Origin: Jutongia huaianensis
GTDB lineage: Bacteria; Bacillota; Clostridia; Lachnospirales; Lachnospiraceae
Direction: 5' to 3'
DNA: 64,000 nucleotides
Assembly: GCF_014384985.1 (NCBI RefSeq)
Contig: NZ_JACRSX010000016.1
Span: forward strand, 11,060 to 75,059
The notes beneath the pieces are model-generated. The model was not told the DNA's origin and did not search any database. It saw nothing but the letters and a program-made list of their open reading frames with translations. Positions 46,247-53,906 of this stretch are shown here, one piece after another (position 1 is the stretch's first letter; the number at the start of each line of letters is the position of its first letter). Made by a program: the position numbers and the translations under genes.

Positions 46247-46819
46247 TTATTCTTTGCATTTGCCTGTTTCATTCGATAACTGAATCTCCGACAAGGATTT
46301 CGCCATATTATTCAGCTTTGTTTTTATACTGCTGTCCACTACCCTGTCGCCGATCTGGATCTTCATTCCACCGATCAGCGCCGGATCAACTTCATATTTC
46401 ATCACAAACGACTCATACTTTGTCGTCTCAAGCAGTCTCTTTTCCACAGCGTCCTTTTCCGCATCCTTCAAAGGCACTGCCGATGTCACATGTGCTACGC
46501 CAATCTTTTTATATTCTCTGCACTCATCAACGAAATAGGACAAAATATCATAGATTTCCTTAAATCTGCCCTTATCCTCGATGGTCAGGAAAAATCCCGT
46601 CAGCTCATCACTCACTCTGCCATGAAAAACAGTTTCCAGTACGGAACATTTCTCCTCCACACAAATCTTCGGATGACACATCAGCTTCACGAAATCTTCA
46701 TTGTCGTCTAACACCTGTATGACCGCTTCCACTTCCTCCATCAGGGCATCCAGCTTGTTTTCCTCAACAGCCAGCTCAAAAAGAGCCTCGCCATAGGTTT
46801 TTGATACTAACTTAGCCAT
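46247..46819 (-). CDS. atpH: F-type ATP synthase delta subunit
   Basis: 190 residues. VSKTYGEALFELAVEENKL at the N-terminus and IGDRVVDSSIKTKLNNMAKSL near the C-terminus match the delta (OSCP) subunit, which ties the stator to F1. Its start overlaps the end of atpF by 13 bases. Confidence 0.95.
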   Translation of the reverse strand: MAKLVSKTYGEALFELAVEENKLDALMEEVEAVIQVLDDNEDFVKLMCHPKICVEEKCSVLETVFHGRVSDELTGFFLTIEDKGRFKEIYDILSYFVDECREYKKIGVAHVTSAVPLKDAEKDAVEKRLLETTKYESFVMKYEVDPALIGGMKIQIGDRVVDSSIKTKLNNMAKSLSEIQLSNETGKCKE

Positions 46820-47352
46820 GTCTCATCACCCATCTCTTTTAAAGTGTCCTCGATCAACTGTGACTGTTTACCCTCGTCAAGAGAAACCTCAATGACCTTT
46901 CCGGCCATTGCCGTTGCAACAGAGATCATTTCCTGTTTCACTTCGTCCTTGACTTTATTCTTTTCCAGCTCTACCTCGCGGTTCGCACGCTCCAGGATGC
47001 GGTTTGCCTCCTCCTTCGCCTCACCTACAATAGCTGTCTCCTTCTTCAGAGCTTTCTTTCTGGTCTCAGAAAGGATCTCCTCTGATTCCTTATCAACGTT
47101 TTTCAGTTTCTCATCATACTCTTCTTTAAACTGAATCGCGTCTGCTTTTTCCTTTGCCGCTGTCTCCATCTCCTGACGGATCGTTTCCTGACGCTTCTGC
47201 ATCAGATTACGCGCCGGATTAAATAATAAATATGACAAAAACAGAAAAAGGAAAAACATAGCCAGAATGGTGATCAGACTGTCAAAGATCAACTGCGGAT
47301 CCAGTCCGAAAATATAATCACCAAGCCCACTCTGTGCTAAAGCTACATTCAT
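46807..47352 (-). CDS. atpF: F-type ATP synthase b subunit
   Basis: 181 residues from the ATG at 47352 (MNVALAQSGLGDYIFG), preceded by AGGTGA. Longer starts read through an AAAGGAGG motif as coding sequence and are less likely, although a GTG at 47361 is possible. One N-terminal membrane helix (about 20-42) and a long charged coiled coil (KRQETIRQEMETAAKEKAD onward) are typical of the stator b subunit. Confidence 0.94.
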   Translation of the reverse strand: MNVALAQSGLGDYIFGLDPQLIFDSLITILAMFFLFLFLSYLLFNPARNLMQKRQETIRQEMETAAKEKADAIQFKEEYDEKLKNVDKESEEILSETRKKALKKETAIVGEAKEEANRILERANREVELEKNKVKDEVKQEMISVATAMAGKVIEVSLDEGKQSQLIEDTLKEMGDETWLS

Positions 47353-47399
47353 TACACTCACCTGTGTTCTGCCTCCTTTCAACAGTTTTTATCGCGAAA

Positions 47400-47681
<282 letters not shown>

Positions 47682-47697
47682 TTAAAATCCTTTTGAA

Positions 47698-48468
47698 TTA
47701 CTCTGTTTCACCGATCGCATCCGCAACAAAGCACATGGTCAGCATACAGAACACGTACGTCTGAATACATCCGGAAAAAACATCCAGATACGCATGAAGT
47801 GCCGCCGGCCATACCAGTGTCAGAACCTTTGGCAGCAAACCATAGAGCAGTCCCATCATAACCGTTCCCGATAAGATATTACCGAAGAGACGGAGAGACA
47901 TTGAAATCGGCGTTGAAAACTCACTGATCAGGTTCATTGGGAAGAACAAAAAGATTGGTTCAAACAATCCCTTGATCTTGCCGAACTTCTGATACTTAAA
48001 TCCATTAAACTGGATCATAAACCATGTGATCAGCGCCAGCGGAAACGTGACTCCGTAATCTGCGGTTGGTGCTCTAAGTCCTAATAGCCCGGACAGGTTA
48101 CAGACCAGAATGAATATAAAGAGTGCACTGACATAGTTGCGGAATTTCAAAGCATTTTTGCTGCCCATGGAACCCGCCACCATCTTGTCCAGCATCTCTA
48201 CGATCAGCTCGATCGCATTCAAAAATGGTCCCGGTACTTCATTTGGATCTGCTTTCCGGATAGCACGGTTTGCAAATAACGCAAATACCAGAATCGCCAG
48301 AATAACGATGATCATAGATATATGCGTTGTCGTCAGATAGACATCCTGCCCCATAAACCGCAGCTTTGTATATCCGTGGATAAAGAAATCCACCTGTGCG
48401 CTGCTGTCAGCATAGACAGGCATTGCATTGCCCAGCCCCTGTGAAATGGCTAAGACCCTGATTCCCAC
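47698..48468 (-). CDS. atpB: F-type ATP synthase a subunit
   Basis: 256 residues, starting with GTG at 48468, six bases after AGGTGA. Five or six membrane helices are visible. The essential Arg is in SMSLRLFGNILSG, and NAIELIVEMLDKM and IQTYVFCMLTMCFV are family motifs. It forms the half-channels that pass ions to the c ring. Confidence 0.95.
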   Translation of the reverse strand: MGIRVLAISQGLGNAMPVYADSSAQVDFFIHGYTKLRFMGQDVYLTTTHISMIIVILAILVFALFANRAIRKADPNEVPGPFLNAIELIVEMLDKMVAGSMGSKNALKFRNYVSALFIFILVCNLSGLLGLRAPTADYGVTFPLALITWFMIQFNGFKYQKFGKIKGLFEPIFLFFPMNLISEFSTPISMSLRLFGNILSGTVMMGLLYGLLPKVLTLVWPAALHAYLDVFSGCIQTYVFCMLTMCFVADAIGETE

Positions 48469-48600
48469 ATTCTCACCTTCCTTTTTTAGTTTTTTGTCGG
48501 AAACAACTGTTTCCGTCGATACGGACTATCACCCTTCGCCGTATCATTTATATGTGTAAACCACCGCATAGCGGCGAATACTCATCACAATCTGTCATTG

Positions 48601-49005
48601 TTATGACTTCACCGAAGAACCCTTGTGCGACGCCATAAGCCTGTGAATCTTCGGCTGCATAAAGGCAGATATTTTCATTCCAAACATCCCAAGTACTGTT
48701 CCAACCGGATGAATGTAACGGTACTGTGTCATGGCCAACGCCAGAACAACCGCCATTACCAGAAATCTTTTCATCGCAGAAGCCTGAATATGCCTCCCCG
48801 CATGAGTCGCATCCATATCCAGCGCAATATCCAGATGGTGGTACATATGCCAGAGAAGCCACGCAGCTGCTGCCAGTCCCACCAAAAGTCCACACGCCAC
48901 TGCCAGCCTGTGCCGGGATACGATCATCAGAATCACCAGCACCAGGATCCCCCATACTGCCAGACCTGCCATCAGTTCCTTTAAGGTCTGCTTTGCCTGT
49001 CTCAT
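48601..49005 (-). CDS. atpI: ATP synthase subunit I-like membrane protein
   Basis: 134 residues with four predicted membrane helices (about 10-32, 36-55, 80-95 and 98-115). Size, topology and position just before atpB match AtpI-type proteins that help assemble the c ring or import Mg2+. Sequence similarity in this family is weak, so the call rests partly on context. The 132-base gap to atpB holds a small inverted repeat (GGAAACA/TGTTTCC near 48496) but no gene. Confidence 0.7.
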   Translation of the reverse strand: MRQAKQTLKELMAGLAVWGILVLVILMIVSRHRLAVACGLLVGLAAAAWLLWHMYHHLDIALDMDATHAGRHIQASAMKRFLVMAVVLALAMTQYRYIHPVGTVLGMFGMKISAFMQPKIHRLMASHKGSSVKS

Positions 49006-49023
49006 ACGAATCCTCCATATCTC

Positions 49024-49365
49024 TTAATGCTTCTCCGTTTTATCCTTTGCAGCATCGGAGATATCCTTCATGCTTTCCACGCGGGCACGCTCCTGCCCCT
49101 GTTTTTTTAACTCTTCTATATACTGAAGCCGCTCATGCTCTTTCCTCATATCTTCTGAATAAAAGGACTTTGTCAGATAATAAACATTGCGAAAGGCCGC
49201 TCCGATTCCCAGCACGATCATAATCACAAACCATATCTGCGTATGAAACTGCCCGTCCAGCCACCAGCCGATCCAGCCGCTGAGACAGATCGGCACCAAT
49301 ATCGTAATGCTGATCTGCGATACCATCGCAAATGCCTTCAATATATTTTTTTCCTTTTTGTTCAT
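49024..49365 (-). CDS. atpZ: AtpZ/AtpI-family protein, first gene of the atp operon
   Basis: 113 residues from the ATG at 49365 (MNKKEKNILKAFAMVSQ); the site is weak, and a longer form from 49413 is possible. Two helices (about 12-32 and 43-62) separated by WIGWWLDGQFHT match the AtpZ/AtpI family placed first in many Firmicute atp operons. A charged cytosolic tail follows. It probably helps assembly or Mg2+ supply of the ATP synthase. Confidence 0.78.
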   Translation of the reverse strand: MNKKEKNILKAFAMVSQISITILVPICLSGWIGWWLDGQFHTQIWFVIMIVLGIGAAFRNVYYLTKSFYSEDMRKEHERLQYIEELKKQGQERARVESMKDISDAAKDKTEKH

Positions 49366-49436
49366 GACTATAACACCATTTTCAAATTCTTTCGCAGTCC
49401 CGAAAGATTGCACAAAAAATCTACATATACGGGTCT

Positions 49437-49465
49437 ATTATATAATAAATTATACAAAAAGTCCA
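49437..49465 (-). promoter_or_regulatory. Promoter of the atp operon
   Basis: Minus strand -35 TGGACT (49465-49460) and -10 TATAAT (49442-49437), 17 bp apart, about 70 bases upstream of the atpZ start. The -10 lies in a highly AT-rich stretch. Confidence 0.55.
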
Positions 49466-49512
49466 CAGGATACTTCTTCCTGATCACTCATTTCAATTTG
49501 TATAAAAAATCA

Positions 49513-49541
49513 TTTACAATCCCTCACAAGCCCGTTATAAT
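49513..49541 (+). promoter_or_regulatory. Promoter of the DUF402 gene
   Basis: -35 TTTACA (49513-49518) and -10 TATAAT (49536-49541), 17 bp apart. The gene start follows 55 bases later behind AAAGGAG. It is divergent from the atp promoter. Confidence 0.7.
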
Positions 49542-49596
49542 ATTCTGTAATAATTTAATGACGTGAACGAAACGCATATTCACAAAGGAGAATACC

Positions 49597-50073
49597 ATGG
49601 AAACGATTCATTTGTACCGTAGGCGTTATATGCCTGATGAAACAGTGGAACTGAAGGACGATCTGATCCTTTACCGGGATGACAATATTCTTGTGACAAA
49701 ATGGAATATTCTGAAACCGCGCAAAGATATTGACCACGGTATTTCTGTGTATTATATGAAAGACGGCTTCAAGATCAGCAAGGTCTTTGATGCCAATGAC
49801 AAGCTTGTGTACTGGTATTGTGATATTATCGAAACAGAATACCGCCCGGAGGAAAATACATACATTTTCCACGACCTTCTGATCGACGTTCTGATCTACC
49901 CGGACAAACACGTTGAAGTCGTGGATCTCGATGAATTTGCAGACTTCACAGAAAATCTGACACTGCCGGCCCCACTTCTGGCAAAGGCTCTGCGCCGGAC
50001 AAACAATCTCCTGCGTTTTATTTACGAGGGCCACTTAGATGAGCTCACCGAGCCGATCACATCCAGAGAATAA
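49597..50073 (+). CDS. DUF402 domain protein
   Basis: 158 residues. The DUF402 pattern is visible: ISVYYMKDGFKISKVFD, YWYCDIIETEYRPEENTYIF, LLIDVLIYPDKHVEVVDLDE and a C-terminal helical pair. The family includes nucleoside diphosphate/triphosphate phosphatases acting on nucleotides and the FAU-1 RNA-binding branch; the Asp-rich strands fit a metal-dependent phosphatase (inference). It is monocistronic with a clear promoter and terminator. Confidence 0.85.
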   Translation: METIHLYRRRYMPDETVELKDDLILYRDDNILVTKWNILKPRKDIDHGISVYYMKDGFKISKVFDANDKLVYWYCDIIETEYRPEENTYIFHDLLIDVLIYPDKHVEVVDLDEFADFTENLTLPAPLLAKALRRTNNLLRFIYEGHLDELTEPITSRE

Positions 50074-50092
50074 AAGAACAGGCTAAAATCGT

Positions 50093-50132
50093 AGTACTTC
50101 TTAACAGCGTACTTTGCTGTTATAGAAGTACT
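50093..50132. terminator. Bidirectional terminator between DUF402 and ClC genes
   Basis: AGTACTTCTTAACAGC (50093-50108) pairs with GCTGTTATAGAAGTACT (50116-50132) with one bulge. TTTTT follows on the plus side. It serves the two converging genes. Confidence 0.82.
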
Positions 50133-50139
50133 TTTTACT

Positions 50140-51408
50140 CTAGTTGCGGGCTTTTCTGTTTATATATTCCGTCTTATACTTCGAATACACGATCGTCTGA
50201 TCATGATAAAGCCCGTAATATCCCGACATCAGATAACTTACACTGATTCCCAGCAGGAAAAACGGCACACCATGGTATCCAAACAGCTCAAACGCGATCA
50301 ACATTGACGTGATCGGGCAGTTGGTCACACCACAGAAAACAGACATCATACCCACTGCCGCACACAGCGACGGAGAAATCCCCACGATATGACCGAACAG
50401 GCATCCAAAGGTAGCTCCCACAAAAAATGACGGCACGATCTCGCCACCTTTAAATCCCGCTTCCAGCGTCAACGCCGTAAAAACAATTTTCCATACAAAC
50501 GCCAGCGGCTCCACGTTCCCCTGAATCGCCCGCTGGATCACCGGCACACCGGCCCCCATATAATCATCGGTCTGCAAAATGATCGTCAGCAGAATGATCA
50601 CCAGAGAAGACACAATAATTCTTATGTATGGATTCTTTAGTTTATTCCGGTAAAAATCTCCCAGAGAATGAAGTGCCATACAAAACACAACGCTCAGCGC
50701 AGCACAACAAAGAGCCAGTCCAATGACCTTTAAGCTTGGAACAACCTCAAAAAGCGGCATCTGTCGTATTTTAAATACATTAGGACCAATCCCCATATGG
50801 TTTGCAAACTTCGAAGCCACCAATGAAGAAAATACACATGGAACCAGAGCAGCATAATACATTACACCGACACTGACTACCTCCATAGAAAATATTGATG
50901 CGGCAATCGGAGTTCCGAAAATAGCAGAAAACGCTGCACTCATACCGCACATAACCACAATACGCTGATCCTTCTCATCAAAGCGGAACAGCTTGCCAAG
51001 CTGCTGCCCAATACTGCCGCCAAGCTGCAACGCCGCGCCCTCACGTCCGGCACTTCCACCAAACAAATGCGTAATGATCGTGGAAATAAAGATCAACGGC
51101 GCCATGCGGAAGGGCACTTCCGCTTCCGCATGAATGGAGGAAAGTACCATATTGGTGCCCTTATCATTCTTGTACCGGAATACACCGTACAAAAAAACGA
51201 TCACTACACCGGCCAGAGGCAGGCACAGGATCAGCCACGGATTCTCCGTCCGGAATGACGTCACCTGACGCAGGCAGAACGCAAACAGCGTACTAAAGGC
51301 TCCCACGAAAAGTCCTACAAACGCAGAAAAAATCCCCCAGCGTATAAAAACTGCGAGATTTCTCATTATTCTTCCTATATAAAACCGGATCATTTTTATC
51401 TGACGCAT
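50140..51408 (-). CDS. ClC-family chloride channel/transporter
   Basis: 422 residues with about ten membrane helices. GGSAGREGAALQLGGSIGQ (the GREGP-type motif, here GREGA), FGTPIAASIFSMEV and GGEIVPSFFVGATFG (GxFxP-type) are the anion-path motifs of ClC proteins. They exchange chloride or fluoride for protons or act as channels. The gene has a good site, AGAGGG, before the ATG and is 29 bases downstream of the DUF3307 gene on the same strand. Confidence 0.92.
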   Translation of the reverse strand: MRQIKMIRFYIGRIMRNLAVFIRWGIFSAFVGLFVGAFSTLFAFCLRQVTSFRTENPWLILCLPLAGVVIVFLYGVFRYKNDKGTNMVLSSIHAEAEVPFRMAPLIFISTIITHLFGGSAGREGAALQLGGSIGQQLGKLFRFDEKDQRIVVMCGMSAAFSAIFGTPIAASIFSMEVVSVGVMYYAALVPCVFSSLVASKFANHMGIGPNVFKIRQMPLFEVVPSLKVIGLALCCAALSVVFCMALHSLGDFYRNKLKNPYIRIIVSSLVIILLTIILQTDDYMGAGVPVIQRAIQGNVEPLAFVWKIVFTALTLEAGFKGGEIVPSFFVGATFGCLFGHIVGISPSLCAAVGMMSVFCGVTNCPITSMLIAFELFGYHGVPFFLLGISVSYLMSGYYGLYHDQTIVYSKYKTEYINRKARN

Positions 51409-51437
51409 AATTTCCCTCTTCCATCTGCAATGCTTTC

Positions 51438-52166
51438 CTACAACTCGTTATAAATAATAAAAATCAGCAATGCCAAAACCAAGCTTGTTAATGTTCCCAG
51501 CAGATACTTATTTCTAAACTCTGTCTCCTTTAAATCGTTTGTTCTCGCCCAAGTTTTTATCGTAATTATTATCGCAATAGCAGAAAAATTTCCTAAACAG
51601 GCAAAAACAACTGTCAAGATCCGTTCCATAACTCCTATCATAGAACCAACATCAAACATACCCGTCTCATTTGAATTAGGATAAATATCCTGAATCAATT
51701 TATTAATCATTATTGAGCATGGCATTATCAGCGCAAGACACAAAAAAACAATTTTCAACGCTTCATAATAACGGCCGGCATCACAGTTGAACCCAAAAAT
51801 GCGTAATATTACGCACAAAACTCCCATATGCAGCATCTGATCAATAATAAAGACAACTGTTTGTTTCATTTTCTTGTTAAAATAACAAGCCGTTGCATCT
51901 ATCAATATATGTGTTGCCAATAATATTGCTATGGCACCAGTTGCAGATTTCCATCCCGCCACAAAATACAACACCAAAAACGGCACAATATACAGCACGG
52001 AATGCATTAGTAAATATTCTCCATTAAACCATATATTATTTTTACACTTCTGACATTCTCCGCACAATTCTCCCTTTGCTGCATTTTTACATCTTGCGAC
52101 CTTTATTGTCTGCAAGTAAAAATCACCAATCAAATGGAATATCAATAAAATCAAATAGTTTTCCAT
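51438..52166 (-). CDS. DUF3307 membrane protein with four-cysteine insertion
   Basis: 242 residues with about six membrane helices. The N-terminal LLIFHLIGDFYLQT and later LLMHSVLYIVPFLVL and HILIDATACYF match DUF3307 (HxxxDFxxQ and a histidine in the next helix). Between the first two helices is an insertion containing C26, C35, C38 and C41, which looks like a metal or disulphide site and is not part of the usual short loop. The function is unknown. The start overlaps the SatD-like gene by 16 bases behind GGGGAGG, so the two are made together. The DNA here is clearly more AT-rich than its flanks. Confidence 0.82.
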   Translation of the reverse strand: MENYLILLIFHLIGDFYLQTIKVARCKNAAKGELCGECQKCKNNIWFNGEYLLMHSVLYIVPFLVLYFVAGWKSATGAIAILLATHILIDATACYFNKKMKQTVVFIIDQMLHMGVLCVILRIFGFNCDAGRYYEALKIVFLCLALIMPCSIMINKLIQDIYPNSNETGMFDVGSMIGVMERILTVVFACLGNFSAIAIIITIKTWARTNDLKETEFRNKYLLGTLTSLVLALLIFIIYNEL

Positions 52167-53008
52167 ATATCCTCCCCTAGTAAATCAAATATCGCTTTAT
52201 CCCTTGTTCTCCTTTCCTTTATTCTTGCTGATATTATATATCTGTCGATATTTTGCCGAGAAGTATTCATAATTCGAGCAATTTCTGTTGACATACCACG
52301 AACCCAAAATTCATCCATATAAAATGACAGCTTGTCATCTTTCTTTGCATTATATAAATTTCTATTTTCATACAGCATTTCATAATTTATGACAGGCATT
52401 TCCTGACTCTCCTGTCTTCTATACCCCATGCTCCAATATTCTTGTTCTAACAATTTGTATCTATTGTCCAATAACCAGCTATAAAACGAAATATCCTCCC
52501 AGCTATCCTTAAGGGGCAGCATAATATCTGATATAATCTCAATTATATTTGCAATCTGCGGTTGTCTCAACCTGATCTGCTGAGTTGATAAACAAAATTC
52601 ATTTAAATATCTGTCATATTTTGAATTTGTATTAAAGCATATGACATTACTTTTTTTTCGTTTAACTGCATTGATCGCATCCCTGGCCAAATAATATGCT
52701 TCTCCATCAAAAGCAGACGACGTCCATTCTTCCACGTCATACTTTATTTTGCCATATCCTATACCACACCTTATCTTAATAGGATATATTAAAAGCTGTA
52801 ATTTTTTAATATATAAAAATGCGGCTTGTAAATCAAAAAACAACCCCTGAAATTCATCCCCTGCACTAGATACTACCTTTTTCTTTATTCCTTGTCCATA
52901 TATAGTATTTAGATAATCCACGCATCCCATTAATACATTTTGTACATCATATCGATCATAATATTTCCGGGACTCTACTACATCAAACATTATCGCTGCA
53001 TATTTCAT
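52151..53008 (-). CDS. SatD-family protein: cyclase-like palm domain plus helix-turn-helix
   Basis: 285 residues from the ATG at 53008 (MKYAAIMFDVVESRK), eight bases after GAGG; a GTG at 53017 is possible. D9 in the first strand, SSAGDEFQGLF with D51-E52, and IKIRCGIGYGKI resemble the metal-binding palm of GGDEF and class III cyclase enzymes, as in the SatD family. A helix-turn-helix (STEIARIMNTSRQNIDRYI) lies near 240-262. Known SatD proteins have no firm function. Coupling to a DUF3307 membrane protein recurs with this family. AT-rich codon use with many AAA, ATA and TTT codons contrasts with neighbours and suggests transfer. Confidence 0.8.
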   Translation of the reverse strand: MKYAAIMFDVVESRKYYDRYDVQNVLMGCVDYLNTIYGQGIKKKVVSSAGDEFQGLFFDLQAAFLYIKKLQLLIYPIKIRCGIGYGKIKYDVEEWTSSAFDGEAYYLARDAINAVKRKKSNVICFNTNSKYDRYLNEFCLSTQQIRLRQPQIANIIEIISDIMLPLKDSWEDISFYSWLLDNRYKLLEQEYWSMGYRRQESQEMPVINYEMLYENRNLYNAKKDDKLSFYMDEFWVRGMSTEIARIMNTSRQNIDRYIISARIKERRTRDKAIFDLLGEDIWKTI

Positions 53009-53054
53009 GTAATTCACCTCATACCATATACTTTATCTTATGATCCAAAACTGT

Positions 53055-53135
53055 GCAACTCTTTTTTGTTGCTTTTCCTTTTCGCAACGTATATACGTTG
53101 CTTTTTTAAAAAGGCAGCTCTTTTTTGTTGCTTTT
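53055..53135. repeat. Three GCAAC/GTTGC stem-loops with T runs
   Basis: Two near-identical elements, GCAACTCTTTTTTGTTGC at 53055-53072 and GCAGCTCTTTTTTGTTGC at 53114-53131, flank a perfect 18-bp palindrome, GCAACGTATATACGTTGC, at 53084-53101. All three are followed by T runs on the plus strand. No plus-strand gene precedes them. On the minus strand they lie in the SatD leader. Confidence 0.7.
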
Positions 53136-53206
53136 TTGCCATAAAGCCACCGGGCAGAGCGGTACAGATTCTCCAGTCTCTCAGTCCCAGCGGTGCAAAC
53201 AGAGGC
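53135..53206 (-). pseudogene. Fragment of a second feoB gene
   Basis: The 72 bases align without gaps to 54151-54222 inside the intact feoB gene, with about four in five positions equal by eye. On the minus strand both read FAPLGL-DWRICTAL--GFMAK. The fragment has no start or stop context and is about 24 codons long. It is a remnant of a paralogous or horizontally acquired FeoB. Confidence 0.85.
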
Positions 53207-53241
53207 GGGCATAGGAGCAGCCACGGATACTTTCCCCTTGT

Positions 53242-53553
53242 CTACTTAAACTTTACTGCCGTGCCATACGCGATCACCTCTGCTGCTCCCTGCATTACTG
53301 CCGAGGACGCATAGCGCACATTCACAACGGCATCTGCACCCATGCTCTCCGCCTCCATCACCATTCTCTTGGTGGCAAGTGCCCGCGCCTCCGTCATCAT
53401 TTCATTGTACGCCTTCAACTCGCCGCCCACCAGAGTCTTCAGGCTCTGTGTAATATCTCTTCCAACATTCTTGGACTGAATTGTGCTTCCCTTCACCAGC
53501 CCCAGCATCTCCAGTTCCTTTCCGGTAATGTAATCAGTATTTACTAAGATCAT
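53242..53553 (-). CDS. YbjQ/UPF0145 family protein
   Basis: 103 residues from the ATG at 53553 (MILVNTDYITGKELEML) behind GGAGGAG; longer starts run back into the upstream gene. The family pattern is clear: GLVKGSTIQSKNVGRDI, YNEMMTEARALATKRM, ADAVVNVRY and EVIAYGTAVKF. The YbjQ family is a small, probably oligomeric fold of unknown role. It overlaps the upstream membrane-protein gene by 20 bases. Confidence 0.9.
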   Translation of the reverse strand: MILVNTDYITGKELEMLGLVKGSTIQSKNVGRDITQSLKTLVGGELKAYNEMMTEARALATKRMVMEAESMGADAVVNVRYASSAVMQGAAEVIAYGTAVKFK

Positions 53554-53758
53554 CTTCTTCTCCTCCATCGATTTCTTTGATTCTTTCCATGCAGACATAT
53601 ATCATCGCTCCGCCTAACGCCGCCGGGATTACTGCCAGCACCACCTTGAGCACTACCGGTACAAGGCTGATGACCAGGCAGAAATAAAGCAGATAATACA
53701 GAACGATCAATACAGTAATAACAATCGGTGCTATCTTCTTTTTCTGATGTGCGTCCAT
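53534..53758 (-). CDS. Small two-helix membrane protein
   Basis: 74 residues from the ATG at 53758 (MDAHQKKKIAPIVITVL), after AAGGAGAGG. Two hydrophobic helices (about 10-30 and 33-55) are followed by a Glu/Asp-rich tail. I recognise no family. Overlap with the YbjQ gene means the two are co-translated and may work together at the membrane (inference). Confidence 0.75.
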   Translation of the reverse strand: MDAHQKKKIAPIVITVLIVLYYLLYFCLVISLVPVVLKVVLAVIPAALGGAMIYVCMERIKEIDGGEEDDLSKY

Positions 53759-53906
53759 ACATTCCTCTCCTTTGATATGATGAGAATATTGTAGCATATA
53801 TTTACACATAACTCCAATCCTTTCTCATGGTAGATGCTAATTTTGCAGTATTAGGCGTTAATTTTGCAATATGCCCTCTATTTCACGGCGATCGTGTCTG
53901 CGCATA

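Noticed and set aside
52340..53008. Treating the SatD-like protein as an ordinary GGDEF diguanylate cyclase
   Set aside because: The AGDEF-like motif is part of SSAGDEFQGLF, the surrounding strands differ from GGDEF domains, and DxLTxLxNR and other GGDEF motifs are absent.
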